In this document: one piece after another, positions 4,316 to 6,182 of the stretch
How the letters are laid out: the number at the start of each line of letters is the position of its first letter
Position numbering within the stretch: position 1 is the stretch's first letter
NCBI GenBank assembly: GCA_016295005.1
Contig: JAEDMA010000082.1
Location: 1-6,182 of the forward strand
Length of the DNA stretch: 6,182 bases
DNA from: Christensenellaceae bacterium
GTDB lineage: Bacteria > Bacillota > Clostridia > Christensenellales > Borkfalkiaceae
Direction of reading: 5' to 3'
Position numbers and translations under genes: made by a program
The notes under the pieces: generated by a model
What the model was told of the DNA's origin: nothing
Database searches by the model: none
What the model saw: only the letters and a program-made list of their open reading frames with translations

Positions 4316-6182
4316 TTAGTCGGCAAGTTTTTTCTTAACGATAAACAACGCCGAAACAAGCATAGCCATAGTCGCAACGATTCCGCCTAAAACGTTTACT
4401 CTGGAACCACAACCGCCCGCGTTCGTTTCTATTTTAACGAATTCGGCGTTAACAACCGTTTCTCCCGTAACCACGAAGGAATTGCCTTCTATTTCTTCGC
4501 CGTTAACGTAAATGGCTTTTAGTTTGTATCCTTCGTCGGGCGTAGCGGTAACGGTAACCGTCATATTGATATACTGGTGATCGTTATCGACGGTAACGGA
4601 ACCGTGTTCGCAGTTACCTACGGTTATAGCGACGTAGTTTTCGTCTGTTTCGAATTCGGCGGTAACCACGCTTGCCGCCGCCACCGTGAAGTAAGCGCCC
4701 TCGATTTTTTCGCCGTTTACGTAAATGGCTTTTAGTTTGTAACCTTTATCGGGGGTAACGATAACGTTGACTGTGTTGCCGATGTATTCGTTGTCTTTAT
4801 CGACGGAAATCGAACCGTGTTCGCAGTCCCCTACGGTTATCGCAACGTAGTTTTCGTCTTCGACAAATATCGCGGAAACAACAGCGTCTGCCGTAAGAGT
4901 AAACTTATTGCCTTCTATTTCTTCGCCGTCTACGAGAATCGCTTTAAGTTTATAACCGATATCGGGAGTTGCCGTAACGGTGATTTCCGAACCGGACATA
5001 GCGCTCTGTTTATCTACTGTAACCGTACCGTTTTCCGTTTCGCCTACGGTAACGCGGCACGGGGAAACCCAAACCGCTTTAAGAGTTATATCAGACTGAA
5101 TAGCGGTTGCGGTAAAGTCGAATTCTTCGGTCGAGCCTTCCGCCGCCCAATGACTGAAAGTATATTCTTCTTTTATCGGGTCGTCGGGTTTAACCGCGGA
5201 CATATACTGTACCACTTTTTGGCTGTCAACCGCAGAACCGCCGTCCGTATCGAACGTAACGGTGAATTTAACTTCTTCGGTTTTGCCGTTCATCTGGTTT
5301 AATACGCTAGCGAATCTCTTGCCGATTTCGATAATGTCTTTACCGGCGAAGTGCCAACGGTCGTTGTTATCGTTTTCGTCGGGAAGAATAAATCCCGTCG
5401 TTTCAACGATTCTTACGTTGACGTTAGATGCGGCAGCCATCTGCATTTGTTTTCTTACGATGTCTTCGTATGTAGCGGCTTCCAGATTTTCGCCGATTTT
5501 ACATATAACGAAAGGCAGTTCGGAAACGTCTTGTTCGAGTCTTTTTTCGGTAAGAATTTCGCCGACGTTCTGTCTTAAATCTTTAATCAAAAGGGAAATA
5601 TAGTTGCAGTATTGCGGAGCGTCCGCTTCAACGCAGGCGTCCTGACAACCCTGTAACCACAACGCGCCCTTTATAACGGGATTATATCCTTGCGCGATAA
5701 GGTCATTTATCCCCATTTCAAAGGTTTTGATAAGGTTATCGTACATAAGACCGGCTTTTTCGATAAGGGTTACGCCCTGACCTACTTTTTCTGCTTTAAG
5801 AGAAGGACTCATCCAGTTGCCGTAAGTACCGGTAATGGTGCCGTTAGCGTTTGTAAAACCGGTAGAACCTACCGCGTATTTTATAAGAGCGGCTTTTCCG
5901 TTCGAACCGCCGTAATACGCGCTCATCGCTTCGGCAAATCCGAGTTCGGGTCCTATTCTGTAAGCGTTAGCGCCTTTACCCGAAGAAACGACCGTCCAAC
6001 TTACCCCCGCCGTTTCGGGAGAATTCGACTGCGCGACGCCGTAATATAAAACGTCTTTATAGCCGTTCATATATTCGTTTACTTTGTCCGCATTCATTTC
6101 GCCGCCGTAAGTGTAAGGCTTAAACAAACTTGCTATGGGCGTAAACCCTGCGGCGTTTGACTGCCCTGCGAGAATATACACG
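4316..6182 (-). CDS. Secreted SASA/SGNH esterase with InlB-type and tandem repeats (5' truncated)
   Basis: The gene enters from the right edge; the GTG at 6181 is an internal valine just before the first motif, and any signal peptide lies outside. Numbering is from that valine; 621 residues are visible. Residues 1-298 form a SASA (PF03629-like) esterase domain. AGQSNAAG (5-12) carries nucleophile S8, and ALWLQGCQDA (173-182) is the family's WxQGExD block with Cys in place of Glu. D274-R-W-H277 is the SGNH catalytic Asp-x-x-His, followed by IEIGKRFA. Such enzymes remove O-acetyl groups from sialic acids or plant polysaccharides; the substrate here is unknown. Residues 306-372 (FDTDGG ... W ... 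LKAVW) are a Listeria-Bacteroides (InlB B) repeat. Three 71-residue repeats follow (375-581). The end (GGCGS at 589-593, hydrophobic 598-614, then KKK) looks like a membrane or wall anchor without LPXTG. It is probably a surface or secreted glycan deacetylase. Confidence 0.88.
   Translation of the reverse strand, partial: VYILAGQSNAAGFTPIASLFKPYTYGGEMNADKVNEYMNGYKDVLYYGVAQSNSPETAGVSWTVVSSGKGANAYRIGPELGFAEAMSAYYGGSNGKAALIKYAVGSTGFTNANGTITGTYGNWMSPSLKAEKVGQGVTLIEKAGLMYDNLIKTFEMGINDLIAQGYNPVIKGALWLQGCQDACVEADAPQYCNYISLLIKDLRQNVGEILTEKRLEQDVSELPFVICKIGENLEAATYEDIVRKQMQMAAASNVNVRIVETTGFILPDENDNNDRWHFAGKDIIEIGKRFASVLNQMNGKTEEVKFTVTFDTDGGSAVDSQKVVQYMSAVKPDDPIKEEYTFSHWAAEGSTEEFDFTATAIQSDITLKAVWVSPCRVTVGETENGTVTVDKQSAMSGSEITVTATPDIGYKLKAILVDGEEIEGNKFTLTADAVVSAIFVEDENYVAITVGDCEHGSISVDKDNEYIGNTVNVIVTPDKGYKLKAIYVNGEKIEGAYFTVAAASVVTAEFETDENYVAITVGNCEHGSVTVDNDHQYINMTVTVTATPDEGYKLKAIYVNGEEIEGNSFVVTGETVVNAEFVKIETNAGGCGSRVNVLGGIVATMAMLVSALFIVKKKLAD
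4439..5059 (-). repeat. Three tandem 213-bp coding repeats (divergent InlB-type domains)
   Basis: Within the esterase gene, three units recur at an exact period of 71 codons: residues 375-440, 446-510 and 516-581. Each has the order TVG-x-x-x-x-G-x-(V/I)-x-VD, a TP(D)-x-GYKLKAI-(Y/L)V(D/N)GE-x-IEG core and an acidic linker. Units 2 and 3 share more sequence (ENYVAITVG(D/N)CEHG) than either shares with unit 1. At DNA level a stretch near 4506-4528 is repeated almost exactly at 4719-4741, 213 bases away. The pattern fits the bacterial repeat (Flg_new_2/divergent InlB B) class of small beta-rich stalk domains and suggests recent duplication of unit 2 or 3. Confidence 0.9.

Noticed and set aside
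4817..5302. 161-codon plus-strand frame opposite the esterase gene
   Set aside because: It lies antisense to a clear multi-domain coding region, its translation resembles no family, and it follows the mirrored codon bias of the real gene. The same holds for the plus-strand frames at 5262-5603, 5351-5578 and 5690-6049.
6179..6181. GTG at the right edge as the start of the esterase
   Set aside because: The codon is the valine directly before the conserved AGQSN motif. A secreted esterase needs a signal peptide and a few residues before it, so the true start lies outside the window.

Overview
The window holds five complete genes on the minus strand, one truncated minus-strand gene at the right edge, and one truncated plus-strand gene at the left edge. 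Short homopolymer-rich AT stretches, a YlbJ-type sporulation membrane protein beside coaD and rsmD (the B. subtilis ylbH-ylbI-ylbJ neighbourhood), strong GGAG ribosome sites and an InlB-type surface protein all point to a Gram-positive Bacillota of the clostridial kind. An uncultured gut lineage is plausible, but that placement is inference.

Right edge, positions 4316-6182 (minus): the body and C-terminus of a secreted SGNH-fold esterase of the SASA (sialate O-acetylesterase-like) family. It is fused to one Listeria-Bacteroides repeat and three tandem 71-residue repeats, and ends in a Gly-Cys-Gly plus membrane-helix tail. A 13-bp hairpin follows it. Positions 3334-4242 (minus): an auxin-efflux-carrier (AEC) family permease, closed off by a perfect 12-bp hairpin with a seven-T tract. 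It therefore looks like its own short transcription unit.

Positions 1018-3194 (minus): four closely packed genes that look like one operon. In order of transcription they are alanine racemase (D-alanine for peptidoglycan), an unrecognised five-helix membrane protein, rsmD (16S rRNA m2G966 methyltransferase) and coaD (phosphopantetheine adenylyltransferase, coenzyme A synthesis). A possible 16-codon leader ORF with a good ribosome site precedes alr, whose own start lacks one. Positions 1-552 (plus): the C-terminal part of a YlbJ-like protein, which runs head-on into coaD and overlaps its 3' end by 29 bp.

Most of the window is ordinary core metabolism. I do not see an undescribed multi-gene system. 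The items most worth a second look are the esterase's C-terminal tail and altered active-site block, the candidate leader ORF before alr, and the overlapping convergent end of ylbJ and coaD.
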